Below are positions 32,400-44,935 of a stretch of DNA of 64,000 bases, piece by piece. The DNA is taken from assembly GCA_050084985.1 (NCBI GenBank), contig JBITNC010000001.1, positions 143,344,001-143,408,000 on the forward strand, given 5' to 3'. The notes below the pieces were generated by a model that was not told the DNA's origin, did not search any database, and saw only the letters and a program-made list of their open reading frames with translations. This DNA comes from Nageia nagi (lineage: Eukaryota; Pinophyta). The position numbers were made by a program, and so were the translations under genes. How positions within the stretch are numbered: the first letter of the stretch is position 1; every line of letters begins with the position of its first letter.

Positions 32400-35172
32400 G
32401 TGAAGCTCATTTTTCAGCTCTGCGACCTGCAGCTCCCAACGACTGTGGAGATGACCTAGCGATTTCAGGCTCCCAATTTTGTTGCTTCCAGAGCCACCAA
32501 CTATCTCCAAATTCTCCCTACAGTGTCCCGTTAAGTGCTCCAACACATTTATTTATTTATTTTTTGTTCAAATCCACTTATTTTTCATAGTTTAGTCAAG
32601 ATAAAATAGTAGAAAGTAGGGTTTTTTTTGTTAAAATGTGTAGTTTTTTAGGAATCTTGTATAATTGTTAATTTATATATATGGTATTCAATATACCAGT
32701 AGTAACCATAGTTAGAGGTGTAAACACAATTAAATGTCAAGAATGTTTACCTTAGAATCAAAAATGTAAGTAGTGATATTGATGTTAGACTAGAAGGAGT
32801 TATAGCAATCAAAAAGGGATTGTAGGATCTCTTTCAAACCTTTCCACACTCTAAAGGCATCAACAATATAACATTTAAATCAAATAATTTCTCAAAAATA
32901 TGAGGGATTTGGTAAAAAACTTGCAACTCAAAGTATAAAAGAAAAATATAGGCATATAAACAAATGCAAAATTACTACTCAATACACTACATCTTTTTTC
33001 TTATAATATTTTTAATCATTAAATCTAAGTCTAAAATGCCTTATGAGGACTATCCTTCCTAAATCCAAAATTAACTCTATCAATCTAGGTCTAATTTACT
33101 ATTGATAAAATGTTGAAGAGCAATCACTTCTATAGGAATGCCTAGGTAGAGTCATTCAACAACAACTGTAAAAAGAATATAGTTTAAAGGAAAAGTCTTC
33201 TCATGGAGGATATTCATCAAGGTCAATGAATCATGTGTATGGGTTTATTTCTCTAACAAAATTAGAAGTGGTAATGAAGCCATTTGGATATAGGATCAAG
33301 TTTTATGTATCCAAAATAAGAGAAAATGGCTCTACCCTTTATAGGTTGCTTGTGTACCTTTGGAATGAGGTAAAATGTGTAAACTTAGGTAATGAAATTT
33401 TTTATTTTCAACAACTATTTTATCTCATTTTCGAAGATGAATGCCAAAATATAGTCAAACTAGAAAAGGTGGCTACATTTTTATCTTTCAATATGCATAA
33501 AATTTTAATAAAAAAATGAATACCAATCTTGTACATATTTCTTTAGTATATTTGGATTATCTAGGAAAAGAATAGTATACAAAGACAAGGGGTCTAACTT
33601 TAAAGGTAGAAAGAAATAAGCATGTATCTTTTATCATATTGGTTGTGCTTTAGGATAAAACTAAAATAGAAATAACACTATATCTAAAATAAGATTTTAA
33701 GGATAAATATGGTTTGAAAAATAATGGACTTAATATAGTACAATAAATATTTTAATATTTGTATATAGTAACTTTGAAAATCAAATGGTTTTCCTAGGAA
33801 TCAAAACATTTCAAACATATTATATTATTTTTTCAATAAAAATATATTAAAAAAGAGGGAATGTATAAACTAACACAAATAGAGAGATTTCTTCCACTAG
33901 ACATTTGAGCTAGATGCAAGATAAAATGTGTCTAAGCAATGCATTTCCTATTTGACATATTCTTCATAGTAAACAAGCATAGAGATATAATCATTTCCAA
34001 AGAGATCATTGATGATTTTATATTAATATTTAGGAAGGGAGATGCCTTTCACAAGGTCTAAAGAGGCTTGGTGGGTGAAGAGATAGCTAAATCCTTTAGA
34101 ATTATTGGCATAAATAAAGGGATCTAAGGGAATTATTTATAAGATTGAATAAAAATATCCAATAGCCTTATATTAGGATTTTTTAATTATGTATGAGGAT
34201 ATTAAAACTTTTCATTTGTGAAGAGAAACTTAAAAATATGAAACCATGGCTAAAATCTAATTATTTAAGCTCAAAAAATGAATAACTACTCAATATGATG
34301 AATGTTATTTTTAAATAAATTTTTGAAAAAACATAGTTGATAAATTAGACTTTCTTTCCTATTTTATACTCTTTGGGATAGCATAAATATTTTTTTAAGT
34401 TATACATACTTTTGAACTATGTTTACAATATTTTGATAATAATAGGTAGAGGATATTGAAAATATATGGATATATATTTGGTAATAATCATATATAACCC
34501 ATTAACAATGTTTCTTGCACAAACAAAGGGGATAACAAGGGATTATACAATCTTTCTTTTTAATGAGGTGGTCCTCAATAAGATTCAATCTTCTTCTTTA
34601 ATTGGATCAAAACCAAATGATTCTTGCATAATATTTTATCTTAAATTTATGTCTTCTTGCTAAATAACTAGTAAAAAGATATATTTAAAATAACATGGCT
34701 ATTATGCCTAACACAATAAATATTTAAAACATTCCTAGATAGCTTAAATCATTACATGATAGTTCCTTTTTTTTATCAATCCAACAACAAAAATTAATAT
34801 TGATTAATTGGTATTAATCTTTACCATCATTTATAAATCTTATTGTAATGCTTGCAAACTTCATAAAAGGATTAAAATAACCACATTCAATGTTAGTTTA
34901 GTGATAAAATTGTAAATAGAACATACACATAATAGTAATATCAATAAAATTACATAATAAAAGCAATCAATTCTTCATTTTTATTAATCTAAATGTTTTA
35001 AAAATACATCACCATCTTGCACAAACTATTTAGAGAGATATCAAAATGTCTTCACCTCCCTTTTATAAGACTTAAGGGAGATGAAAAGACTTAACTTTTT
35101 TCATACTCTATTTTAGTTAAAAAATATTTTCTCAACTTATGAAGGCTCTTCAAATTATTTTAACTTTACTGA
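32400..35172. other. Unassigned AT-rich DNA
   Basis: The longest open frame (33226-33519, plus, 97 codons) does not resemble a family I know, and its flanks show no continuation. No repeat or transposon end was recognised. Confidence 0.5.
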
Positions 35173-35847
35173 TGTTAGAACTTATATTGCATTATTGTGC
35201 AAATAACTTAGGTATATTATTTCTAATTAACTAAAAATAAAGGAACATATACAATACTTAAGTTAGAAGGAAAATATTTTGTAATATGGAATAATCCATT
35301 TATTATGTGGATTATCCATGTATGCAAATATGGATTCCCATCTATTTTATATTAGGGGTATATTCACATATGCATGTAGTCCCATATACTTAATATAAAA
35401 GTATAGACATATGTAATAGGTATGGGTAAAAAGCCTTCCACCTACCATTCTCACCTAATGTGAGGATGTGGATATCCTATGGATGTTGGTATTCTTCTTG
35501 TATAAAAGGATGGACCAAAGTAGGAATGAAGGCTAGGCTTGTTGTAAAATACATGCATGTAGAGCTATTGTTATGTTAGTAGTTTAGATATCTAGGTGAT
35601 AGAAAGGTTGTAAGAGAGATTTTGTCTTGATAAGCAATATAATTAGATTCAAGTGGATGTAACATCTTAGAGAGGAAGTACTATGGTTTTTATATTTCAA
35701 TTTATAAGATTGGTTATTATTACATTTTTTGAAATATTATTATTTTGAGAGTGTTATTTTGAGAGTAATTTGAGTGTTTCTTTACTGGAAGAGCACAAAT
35801 GATCTTGGTTTATGGATTACTACAATTCCATCATGTGGTATCAAAGC
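35173..35847 (+). mobile_element. Copia-type LTR plus primer-binding site, element remnant
   Basis: TGTTAGAACTTATATTGC at 35173 starts, and TTCCATCA at 35833 ends, a 661-bp LTR-like segment. A TATA box (TATAAAAGG, 35501-35509) lies inside. TGGTATCAAAGC (35836-35847) matches the initiator tRNA-Met primer-binding site with one change. No gag, pol or second LTR follows before the Penelope-like element at 37159, so only the left part of this element survives. Confidence 0.65.
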
Positions 35848-36129
35848 CTCCTTATGATCATCTCCTTCAAATTCTAGCTCGATTATATTGATGTAATTCT
35901 ACACAAATTAAGGTATATCTCACTTGTAAATTTATTTATTTTTTTTCAAAACTTCAACGGTTACTCAATTTCAATCTCTTGTTTTGAATTTAAAATTTAA
36001 GATCTATACTAACATTATTTATGGTTGAGTAATGGGCTAAAATCTAACATTTTATGATAGTTACATGATTGTAGTATATATATATATAAAAGAAGGGGCT
36101 ATTTTTAATTTTTTTAAATAAATTTTTTA

Positions 36130-36470
36130 TTTTATTTTAGAGGGATGTGGACATTTAGGGGGCCACCACCTACCCCAAGGGGGACCAACCATCCTTGGAG
36201 GTTGCAACCACCATAAGGGGAGCGAAACCCTATTGGGCCCATGTACCCTAAGGGATGACTATGCCACTTAAGGGGGATGCGTACCCATAAAGGGGATGTG
36301 AACACCCTATAAGAGGTCACTTAACCCCAAAAGGAGGTATGTGATGCCTAAGGGTTTACGTGATGCATGAGGGATTATGTAATCCTAATGTGGACCCAAC
36401 CACTTCTTAAGGGACTATGTAACCCCAAGGGGGGCATGTGCCACCCAGGGGGCTACTCAGTAAAGAAAGT
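36130..36470. repeat. GC-rich degenerate minisatellite (CCCTAAGGGG type)
   Basis: About a dozen loosely repeated blocks of the form ACCCC-AAGGGGGATGTG, roughly 25-35 bp apart, in otherwise AT-rich DNA. The centre of each block (CCCxAAGGG) is nearly palindromic. The minus-strand open frame across it (36132-36320) is just the repeat translated. Confidence 0.75.
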
Positions 36471-37158
36471 AGAGCATTAACACTATAAAAATTATTTGCA
36501 CACTACCAGCACCATACATAGAACACCCATAACATTTTCAATTTTTGTACCTACATCAACAAATTGTAAGTGGATTCCAAGATCTATGCAGGTACACTAT
36601 ATTGTTTGCTAAATATAAAAAATAAAAAAAAAATCAAATACACCATGTAAATTATAGTGTATTTTATGTTTTCCATTTTTTATATTTTAATGCACTTTTT
36701 CATTTTTATAAATGCTTTGTTATGTTACTAGGTTAATAATCTTCAAGTTGTCAATAGATTTTTCTTTAAAATTTATAAAATTATATGACATGGATACTGT
36801 AAGTCTATTGGTAGGCATCCATGTCATGTGTTTCCTAGGATAGAAAAGAAAATAAAAATGCACTATGTTTCTATCTTTTATTTTAAATTATTTTAGGTAT
36901 ATGTTATGGGGTTTTAAGGTTGTTCACTTAGAAAAATATAGCCATGTTATGAATATTAAGAATTCTTGTCAAACTTGTCAATATTTTATGACTTATTAAT
37001 AATTAATTTATTTTTACATTATTGATTGCATATTATATGTTTTACAATGAGTATTGATAAATTCATTTTAATATATAATTAATAAGACTTAATTTAATCA
37101 ATAGATACATACATAAATAAAATTACACAATCATACATAACATTTTGAATAAAATGAA
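36471..37158. other. Unassigned AT-rich DNA
   Basis: Nothing coding is seen. An 11-bp perfect inverted pair (ATGACATGGAT / ATCCATGTCAT, near 36785 and 36823) is the only structure noticed. Confidence 0.5.
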
Positions 37159-37650
37159 TAAAATTATACTATTGTAAAATTATAATGTTATCACTCATAG
37201 CTTCCAAGAACAACAAAAAAAAAACCATAGAAATAATGTTTCAAAGTTTCAAAAAGATGTAACAACTAAATTTTCTATTGAAGAGGAAAATTTACAAATT
37301 CTCAAAAAATAGTGGTTCAAAACTAGTTTTGCCTCATACAAGGCTAATTAGTTGAACTGAATGTGAACTACTACACATATATGCATGTTTGAAAAAGTCA
37401 AAAACACTCATTCATAATAAAATAATAATATATAATTTAAATTTAATAAGATTTATAGTATTTAATATTTAAAAATATTCTTAAGAACATTAGTAAATCT
37501 TAAAACTATGAATGGAATTAAATTAGATTAAGTCTTTTCCTCATGATGAGGAATCCAAGCTTGCTTGGGTTTCTCTAGCAGATAGTGTGGAGAGAAGATA
37601 ATAAAGTATTGAAACTTATTAGTAGCAAGGTGAAGATTAGGGATTAGTGA
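37159..37650 (-). repeat. Left direct repeat (pseudo-LTR) of the Penelope-like element
   Basis: Aligns over its whole length with 47339-47866. Shared landmarks include AGTGGTTCAAAACTAG, TGTTTGAAAAAGTCAAAA, AAGCTTGCTTGG and GATTAGGGATTAGTGA. The right copy has a few extra bases. No TG...CA termini are evident. Confidence 0.8.
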
Positions 37651-37689
37651 GCCCCCAATGTTCAAGTCCATGAATGATCAACTATGGTG

Positions 37690-38836
37690 AAGCTTGAAAA
37701 TAAAGGGCATCTAGTTACTCCTTTTCATAGTAGGACACATATGAAGGAGTAACACTTCTTTATCTCACTAAGAAAATTTGCTAAAATAGAATCAAACAAA
37801 ACCGATGGGATAGCCTCTAGATTTCAAACATTGGTAAAAAGAGTCTCTTCATCTTACAAATATTGCTAGCTTAGATACCCAAAGTAAGTAGCATTTGATC
37901 TTAGTAATTACAAAAGAATTTTTTTAAAGAATAGGATGCCATGAGTGAAAAGGAATATATTGATAAGAATTTAATGGTTTCTAATAATGTTTAGTGTACA
38001 AAAAATCTATAGATCCAAAATCATCACCTAAAGAATGAGACATCAAGAATATCCATAGGTGAACTAGACATGCACAATGAGATTTAGATCTTTGGATAAA
38101 GGCTTTAATAGTGATCAAAGAAGCACAACAAAGACTCTTTATTACTGGACCAAACTCCAAAGGTGTCATCTATATACCTCTTAAAAATTAAGAGAGAAGA
38201 AAAATCAAAACTATCCTTAATCCATTTTTCCAAATTTCTACCCATAGTTATTCCACAGATCTATTGATAATAGGATCCATGGAATTCTAGATAATGTTAG
38301 GTAAGGATGAGCTCAACAAGATGCATAATTAGATCAATAATAGTTTGATCCAAATTGTTCATAGTTACAAACTCATAGAGAGTTGAATGGAGGGTTAAAA
38401 GATTAGTAGTTGTAGGGATATTGGGGTAAAGGGATTCCAAAACAAAGGTAAATAAAAAATAATCCAATGATAATTCATAAGAGTAAACAAAATTGAATAA
38501 GGATATAGAATTAGAGATATGATTACATTGTGAAAGAAGCATAGGAAATAATAATCTATGAACAAATAGGTCATCCTACAAGAATAGACTTGTGAAGCTT
38601 CAAAACGAGATAAAAGGCATAAGGGCAAGTTTTATTAACAAGAAGTCTTAAAAGGAAATCCTTGATAGACTTAAACAGAATGTATTTACTCACCAATTCC
38701 ATCAATTTACTCCAAAGTAGCAACCATGGTACATGGAAAATAGGGGATTAGACAACAGCATCACAAAGTTGAGGATAACCTTCATTGATATACCAATAGC
38801 GGTCTATGATGACTACACATAATTTTTTGTTAGTCA
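37690..38836 (-). pseudogene. Penelope-like reverse transcriptase, C-terminal half
   Basis: Minus-strand motifs in order: CVVIIDRYWYINEGYPQLCD (38750-38815), FYLVLKLHK (38588-38617), a GRPICS-like block (38558-38577), SLYPNIP (38415-38436), CGITMG (38241-38262), the catalytic YIDD (38163-38177) followed by TFGVW, LDVSFF (38031-38056), then the thumb with QYIPFHSWHP (about 37940) and SRGYPIGF (about 37800). LPKxHK, TNIP, CGTxMG, YIDDIF, FLD and PFHxxHP...RGYP in this order are diagnostic of the family. About 12 residues are missing after CGITMG, and there are several stops. Confidence 0.85.
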
Positions 38837-39799
38837 TGAAGATTTTGAAGAAAAATAAACTATAATGTGTATAACCAAAGCACAGTGAGGTTAACCATAG
38901 GTAGAATAAATAGCAAGATATATAAAAGACCAAAATATATTGTTTGTATTGTAAAGAAGTTAAATTTTTACAATGCTCTCTTAGAGCTAACAGGAAAAAC
39001 ATACATAGTTCTTTTAATCTAATCCTCCATTCATAGCTTACAAATAGGCTATCTAGACTTATATTAAAAATAAAATATTACATATGTGCTACTTGGTCAA
39101 AATATAATTAAATGTAGCATGGCTCCATTTTGCATAGAGTAGAGGAAGCCCATACCCTTGTATACATGATGTTTAAAACACATTAAATGGTTGTAGAAGG
39201 TAGATCAACCATTTTTTTACAAAAAAAATTAATGTCAATGTTCAAGAATTCATGTCATTAGTTGAGCATTTAATTTTGGGGTAGAAATCCCTTAAATGAA
39301 CATTTTCAAAGTGTAAATCTAGGTGTCAAAGCAAGAGGGATGTAATAGCACAATACTACTTGGGAACTTGCCTCTAAAATGGTGAAATCACTTACCAAAA
39401 ATTAAGGGGTATTATCACTACTTGCAATTCAGAAGGAAAAAATAGTTCCTCAAAATAGATAGAGCCTGAAAAAGATGTCCCAAAGAATTAACACCCAAAG
39501 AAGATGTAGTTAAATCCCAAAGTTTGAGAAGTAATAATAATGTCCAAAAAATAAATTATAGAAGCATAGTTAGTAGTTCCCAAAGCACAAGATGCCAATA
39601 GTGCCTAGGACTTGGAAGGCCTACAAATACAATAGTGCTCAAATTTCAAGAGATAAAAACTCCAATCAATAAGTCCCAGAGCATGAGGTCAATAAAGGCT
39701 AGAGAAGATGTACACTAAGGAATGGAGATAGAGCCCAGGATGGAGGAAGAGAGCCCAAATACTAAAGTAGATCCTAGAATGGAGATTAAAAAATTTTCA
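38837..39799 (-). repeat. 3' LTR of the minus-strand copia element
   Basis: Plus-strand edges TGAAGATTTTGAA and AAATTTTCA. About 963 bp, aligning along its length with 43937-44935. Confidence 0.85.
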
Positions 39800-39899
39800 A
39801 TTGGCCCCTTAATCTCCATGACAAAATGAGAACATTTTCTCTATTTACCAAAAAAAACACAAATACAAAGAAAAATAAAGTTAATATGTAATATAGTCA

Positions 39900-42800
39900 A
39901 AATTTGCCAACATTCACCCCTTGAATGTCTAGGATTTAGACTCCAAGTTGGTTCTAAATGTAGTAAAAATGATCCTTAGGCAATTGCTTAGTAAAGATTT
40001 TCTTCAACTAAATCTCTTATAAAGTGATGGCATATATCAATCTACTTTGTCGTGCTATGAAATATAGGGTTTTTGGTCATGGCAATCATGCTGAGATTGT
40101 CATAGTGCATTGAAATGGAGAGATCAATATCCATGCCCAAATATTCAAATAGATAGGCAAGCCAAATGCTTGTGTGCAAGTGGTAGAGGTAGCAATATAC
40201 TTATCTTTTGTTGATAAAAGTGTAATAGTGGGTTACTTCTTGCTACTCCATGAGACTAAAGATTCTTCAAAGAAGAATATAAACCTTGACATGCTCTTTC
40301 GACCATCAATACATTTAGTCCAATCAAAATCTATATAGGCATGTAACATTTCTTGTTCTAAGGATTTATACCAAAGCCCATATTGACATGTGCCACTCAA
40401 ATAGTGTAGGATCCATTTGGTTGCAATCCAATGTGTCTAATGTGGTGAGTGTATGAATATATCTACTTTGTTGATAGCAAACATGATTTTTGATTTGGTA
40501 GTAGTAAGATACATAAGGCTACCTATTAAGGATCAGTACATAGTGATACCAACATGTGGAAAGGATTCTTCAACAATTTGGCTTTGATAATAGTTAGTGT
40601 ATTAACAAGGCTACATCTTTGCATCTTGAAGTAGGCCTGCAAATCTTCCAAATATTTGGATTGAGTGATCAAAATTCCATTGGAGGATTGCCTTGTAGGC
40701 CAAGGAAATAATTCCTCTTTTCAAGATCACTCATCTCAAATTCACTTATAATAACATTTTTAAATTGATCTATCATAGTATCAGAGGTGCTAGTAAAAAT
40801 GATATCATCAACATACAAGTACAAAATAAAGAAGTTGCTACCTTCAACCATTATGTACAATATGCTTTCCATTGAGCATCTCTAGTAACTATTTTTCTAA
40901 AGGTAACCATTAATCCAGTGTACCATGCTCGAGGTGCTTATTTAAAGCCATAGAGAGCCTTTTTGAGTTTACACACCTCATCTACTTGATCAAGAATAAT
41001 ATATCATTCATGATGATTAACATAAATAACCTCCTTTAAATATCCATTTAAGAAAGTGGATTTGACATCCATCTGATAGATTGTTAATCCACAATGAGGT
41101 AAGTGCAAGCATAAATCTCATCGTCTCTAGCCTAGCCACTAGTGTAAAAGTCTCATCATAATCTAGCCCTTCCTTTTGAGCATATCCTTTAGCAACTACA
41201 TGGGATTTGTGCTTTGTAATACTCCCATTAGGATTATGCTTCAATTTGTAAATCCATTTAACACCAATTACCTTTTTTTCTCTAGTAGAAGGTACAAGTT
41301 CTTAGGTGTCATTCATCTAGATTTGCTCAATCTCATCTTCCATGGCTTTCTTCCACTTCCTCATTAGCAATAGCTTCAGTATATGAGGAAGGTTCAACAA
41401 ATGAAGCCATTAATGCATAAGAGATATGTATCTCTTAATTTTTAGCTTTGGTTTGTGATAAGGTAATTCTTTTATTAAGCTCTTTATCTAGCATCAATGA
41501 TGGAGGATGATAACAATCACTTATTCACTTATTCTTGGCTAGTGGAGTATAAGCACTAGGAGACTGATTTGGATATGACTACTATGGTGAGCTAGTGGAT
41601 GGTGAATATGGTGATGAAGTTTGAGGAGGAGGAGGTGCAATAGTGTGAGAAGGTTCACTATATTCATCAAAATGGAACTTAGCAATGGTGTCTTCAGCAC
41701 CATTTTCTTGATTGATTATGTCTTCTTCAAAAATCACATCTTTGTTGATGTGTATCTTACCAGTTAATGGATCATAACATATATAGGCCTTAGATGCTTT
41801 AGAGTATCCCACTAAAATACATTTGATGGATTTCTCATCAAGCTTCTTCCTATTTTCTTTTGGCACATTTACAAAAGAGGTTGAGCCAAATATTTAGAGA
41901 TGAGAAATGTTTGGCTGCACACCAAACCAAGCTTCATAAGGGGTGGTATCCTTTAAAAATTGAGTGGGACACTTATTTAAAATATAAATTGCAGCATGTA
42001 CTGCTTCACCCCAAAAACTAGTGGGATGGCCCTTTTCTTTTATCATGCATCTAGCCATCTCAATAACTATCTAGTTTTTCCATTTAGCCACTCCATTCTA
42101 CTGTGGAGTGTAGGTAGTTGTATATTGCCTAACAATATCATGCTAATGGAAGAAGTTCTTAAACTAATTTGAAATAAATTCTCCTCCTCTATAAATTTTA
42201 AACTTCTTGATAAAATAGCTAGATTATTTTTTAATAAGAGTTTTAAATTTAACAAAACTCTCAAAAGAATCTAACTTATTTTGTAGTAAATAAAGCTAGC
42301 TCATCCTAGAAAAATCATCCATAAAGATGAGCGTATATCTTGACTTACCACCTTGGTTGGGATTCTACATTAGTCCACACAAGTCTGTATGCACTAGCTG
42401 AAGTGGGTACTTGGCCCTATATTGGTGTATTTGAAACTTCACTCTGTGTTGCTTGCTTGCCATGCAACTTTCACAAACCTCACTAGGTGTATGGGAAATG
42501 GCAGGAAGGCCTCTCACCAATTTATGTAGACCATTGAATGAGTGAAAATTTAAATGAACAAATCTCCTATGCCATAACTAGGTAGAATCAATGGATGATT
42601 TTAAACAACTTACTATAGGTTTCATCTTAAGCATATACATCTTGTTTTTAGTCATATGGATGTTGGCTATAAGTTTGTTATTATCATCTTTTACAATAGT
42701 ACACCCTTTCCTTTTGAAGGTGGTGACATAGTCCCTTATACTAAGTTGGCCAATACTTAACAAATTATGCTTAAGGCTTGGAACAAAGAGAGTGATATGC

Positions 42801-43010
42801 GTATAAACTATCTTACCAGCTTTAGAATTAAAGGTAGTAGTTCCTCTACCATGGATGTTGACACTTTTGTTATCACCAAATCTAACTTGGCCTATGATAG
42901 AGGTGTCAACATTATGAAATAAGGCTTTGTTTCCAATCATGTTGTTAGAGCAACCACTATCCAAGTATCATACATCTTCTTCTTCAACTTGGAAACTACT
43001 ATAGGTGAGA
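39900..43010 (-). pseudogene. copia pol: protease, integrase, RT, RNase H
   Basis: Minus strand. The protease at 42578-42964 opens MDSGCSNNMIG and keeps the D-S-G triad. Integrase covers about 42560-41580; its C-terminal part at 41582-41866 includes KCILVGYSKASKAY and DVIFEED. RT covers about 41244-40669: KSHVVAKGYAQKEGLDYDET, then YLYVDDIIFT with the YVDD catalytic box intact, and SDLEKRNYFLG. The RNase H tail near 40000 reads HFIRDLVEENLY. Frameshifts and stops separate the pieces. Confidence 0.88.
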
Positions 43011-43039
43011 AACATGCTGCTCTCAACTTGATCCTCAAC

Positions 43040-43920
43040 ATATTGAGCTTTGAGATGGGGATTCTTTTTCTAATAATGTGATTCTATGTGACCATGTTTA
43101 TTATAAAATTCAAGATATCTAAGGGTGTCATTTTGTGATCTTCCCCTAGAACAGCCTCTTCCATGACCTCTTCTACCTCTTCCATGAGAGGATGAAGAAG
43201 AACTACGAGTTGATCAAGAGGGCTCTCGACCCATTATTATCAACTATCCTTGGAAAGCTTGGTCCAAAGACTCGACTCTATCACTAATTTTATACTCATT
43301 GGTAGTTAAACTATCATGCAACTTTGCAAGCGTGAGTTGGGATAGGTACTTTGCTTCTTCAATGGAAATGTTGATGGGATCAAACCTTCTTGACAAGCTC
43401 CAAAGCACCTTTTCAACAATTATAGTGTCTTCCATCTCTTCACCGTGTGAATGAAGGGCATTTTCAAGATCTTGGATCTTGGAAAAGAAGAAACTTATAT
43501 TTTTTTCCTCTCTCATATGGAGATATTTGAACTCCTTCCTTAACATCTAGAGGTTTGCCATACGGACCTTAGCTGATCCTTTGTATGCGATCTCCAAGAT
43601 CTCCCATGCTTTCTTAGAAGTCTAACACTCTATAATTTTAGGGAAGATGGACATATCTATCCTATACTGGATGGAAAATAATGCCATGGCATCCTTCTTT
43701 TGATTCTCTAACACTTCTTTCTTCTCATCTATAGTCATGGATGCAAAGGTGACTTCATCTGAGTTGGTAAATCCCTGGGAAACAAATGTCCACAAGCCTT
43801 ATGAGATAAAAAATGTTTGCATCTGAATGCACTAGTATTCATAATGGTCTTCACTAAAAATGGGAATATACAACTATAGTGAATTTCTTTGCTTGAAATC
43901 TATTTAACCCAATAAATCTT
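43040..43920 (-). pseudogene. copia gag
   Basis: The open stretch 43244-43546 (LRKEFKYLHMREEKNISFFF, SRRFDPINISIEEA, LTLAKLHDSL) matches the copia gag (UBN2-type) domain. A broken zinc knuckle lies near 43060-43110 (GHIESHY with the first Cys residues lost). It runs up to the primer-binding site. Confidence 0.8.
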
Positions 43921-43922
43921 CT

Positions 43923-43934
43923 GCTCTGATACCA
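43923..43934 (-). other. Primer-binding site (initiator tRNA-Met)
   Basis: Plus-strand GCTCTGATACCA is an exact reverse complement of TGGTATCAGAGC, 2 nt from the right LTR. It fixes this element on the minus strand. Confidence 0.9.
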
Positions 43935-43936
43935 AT

Positions 43937-44935
43937 TGAAGATTTTGAATGAAAATAAACAATAATGTGTATAGCCAAAGGATAGCGAGGTTAACCACAA
44001 GCGGAATAAACAATGAGATAAATAGGAGACCAAAATATATTATTTGTATTATAGAGAAGTACAATTTTTACAATGCTCTCTTGGAGCTAACAGGAAAAAC
44101 ATACATGATTCTTTTAATCTGCTCTTCCGTTCATAGCTTACAGATAGGCTATCTAGACTTATACTAAAAATAAAATATTACATACATGCTACTTGGTCAA
44201 AATATAATTAAATGTAGTATGGCTCCATGCATGCATTCTATCATTCTTTCTGTAGAGAGTAGAGGAAGCCCATGCCCTTGTATGCATGATGTTTGAAACA
44301 CATTACATGGTTGTAGAAGATAGATGAACCATTTTTGTACAAAAAATGTTAATGACGATGTTCAAGAATTCATGTTGGTGATTGAGCATTTAATTTTGAG
44401 GTAGAAATCTTTTAGGAGGACTTTTTTAGAGTGTAAATTTGGGTTCCAAAGTAAGAGGGATGTAATAGAGCAATAATACCTATGATCTGGGCTCTAAAAT
44501 TGTGACATCACTCACCAAAAATCGATGGGTGTTATCACTCCTCGTAACTTAGAAGGTAAAAATAATTCCTAGAATTTGTTACTGCTCGGAAAAGATAGAG
44601 CCTAGAAAAGATGTTCTAGAGAATTAACACCCAAAGAATATCTAGTTAAATCCTGAAGTTCAAGAAGTAATAATAATGCCTGGAAAACAAATCCTGAAAG
44701 CGCAAGTAGTAGTGCCCGGAGCATGAGAGGCCAATAGTGCATGGGACCAGAAAGACCTGTAGATACAATAGTGCCCAGATTTCGGGAGATAAAAACTCCA
44801 ATCAATAAATCCCAGAGTGCGGGGTAAACAGAGGCCGGAGAAGATGTACGCCAGGGAATGGAGATAGAGCCTGGGATGGAGGAAGAGAGCTCGGAGACTA
44901 TAGTGAATCCCAGAATGGAGATTAAAAATTTTTCA
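43937..44935 (-). repeat. 5' LTR of the minus-strand copia element
   Basis: About 999 bp, between TGAAGATTTTGAA and AAATTTTTCA on the plus strand. The minus-strand open frame at 44602-44964 lies inside it and is not a gene. Confidence 0.85.

Larger units (their letters stand above)
38837..44935 (-). mobile_element. Complete but dead Ty1/copia element
   Basis: Two LTRs (38837-39799 and 43937-44935) enclose a 4.1-kb interior on the minus strand in copia order: gag, protease, integrase, RT, RNase H. The primer-binding site is beside the right LTR. A purine-rich tract (AAGGGG-containing on the minus strand) lies beside the left one. The LTRs are visibly diverged (roughly 80-85% by eye), so the insertion is old. 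It sits inside the Penelope-like ORF. The expected 5-bp target duplication is not clear (AGTCA against AATCG). Confidence 0.9.

Noticed and set aside
33226-33519. Possible small gene of 97 codons
   Set aside because: No recognisable family, AT-driven composition, no supporting flanks.
36132-36320. Minus-strand Gly/Pro-rich open frame
   Set aside because: Translation of a GC-rich minisatellite, with no initiation context or homology.
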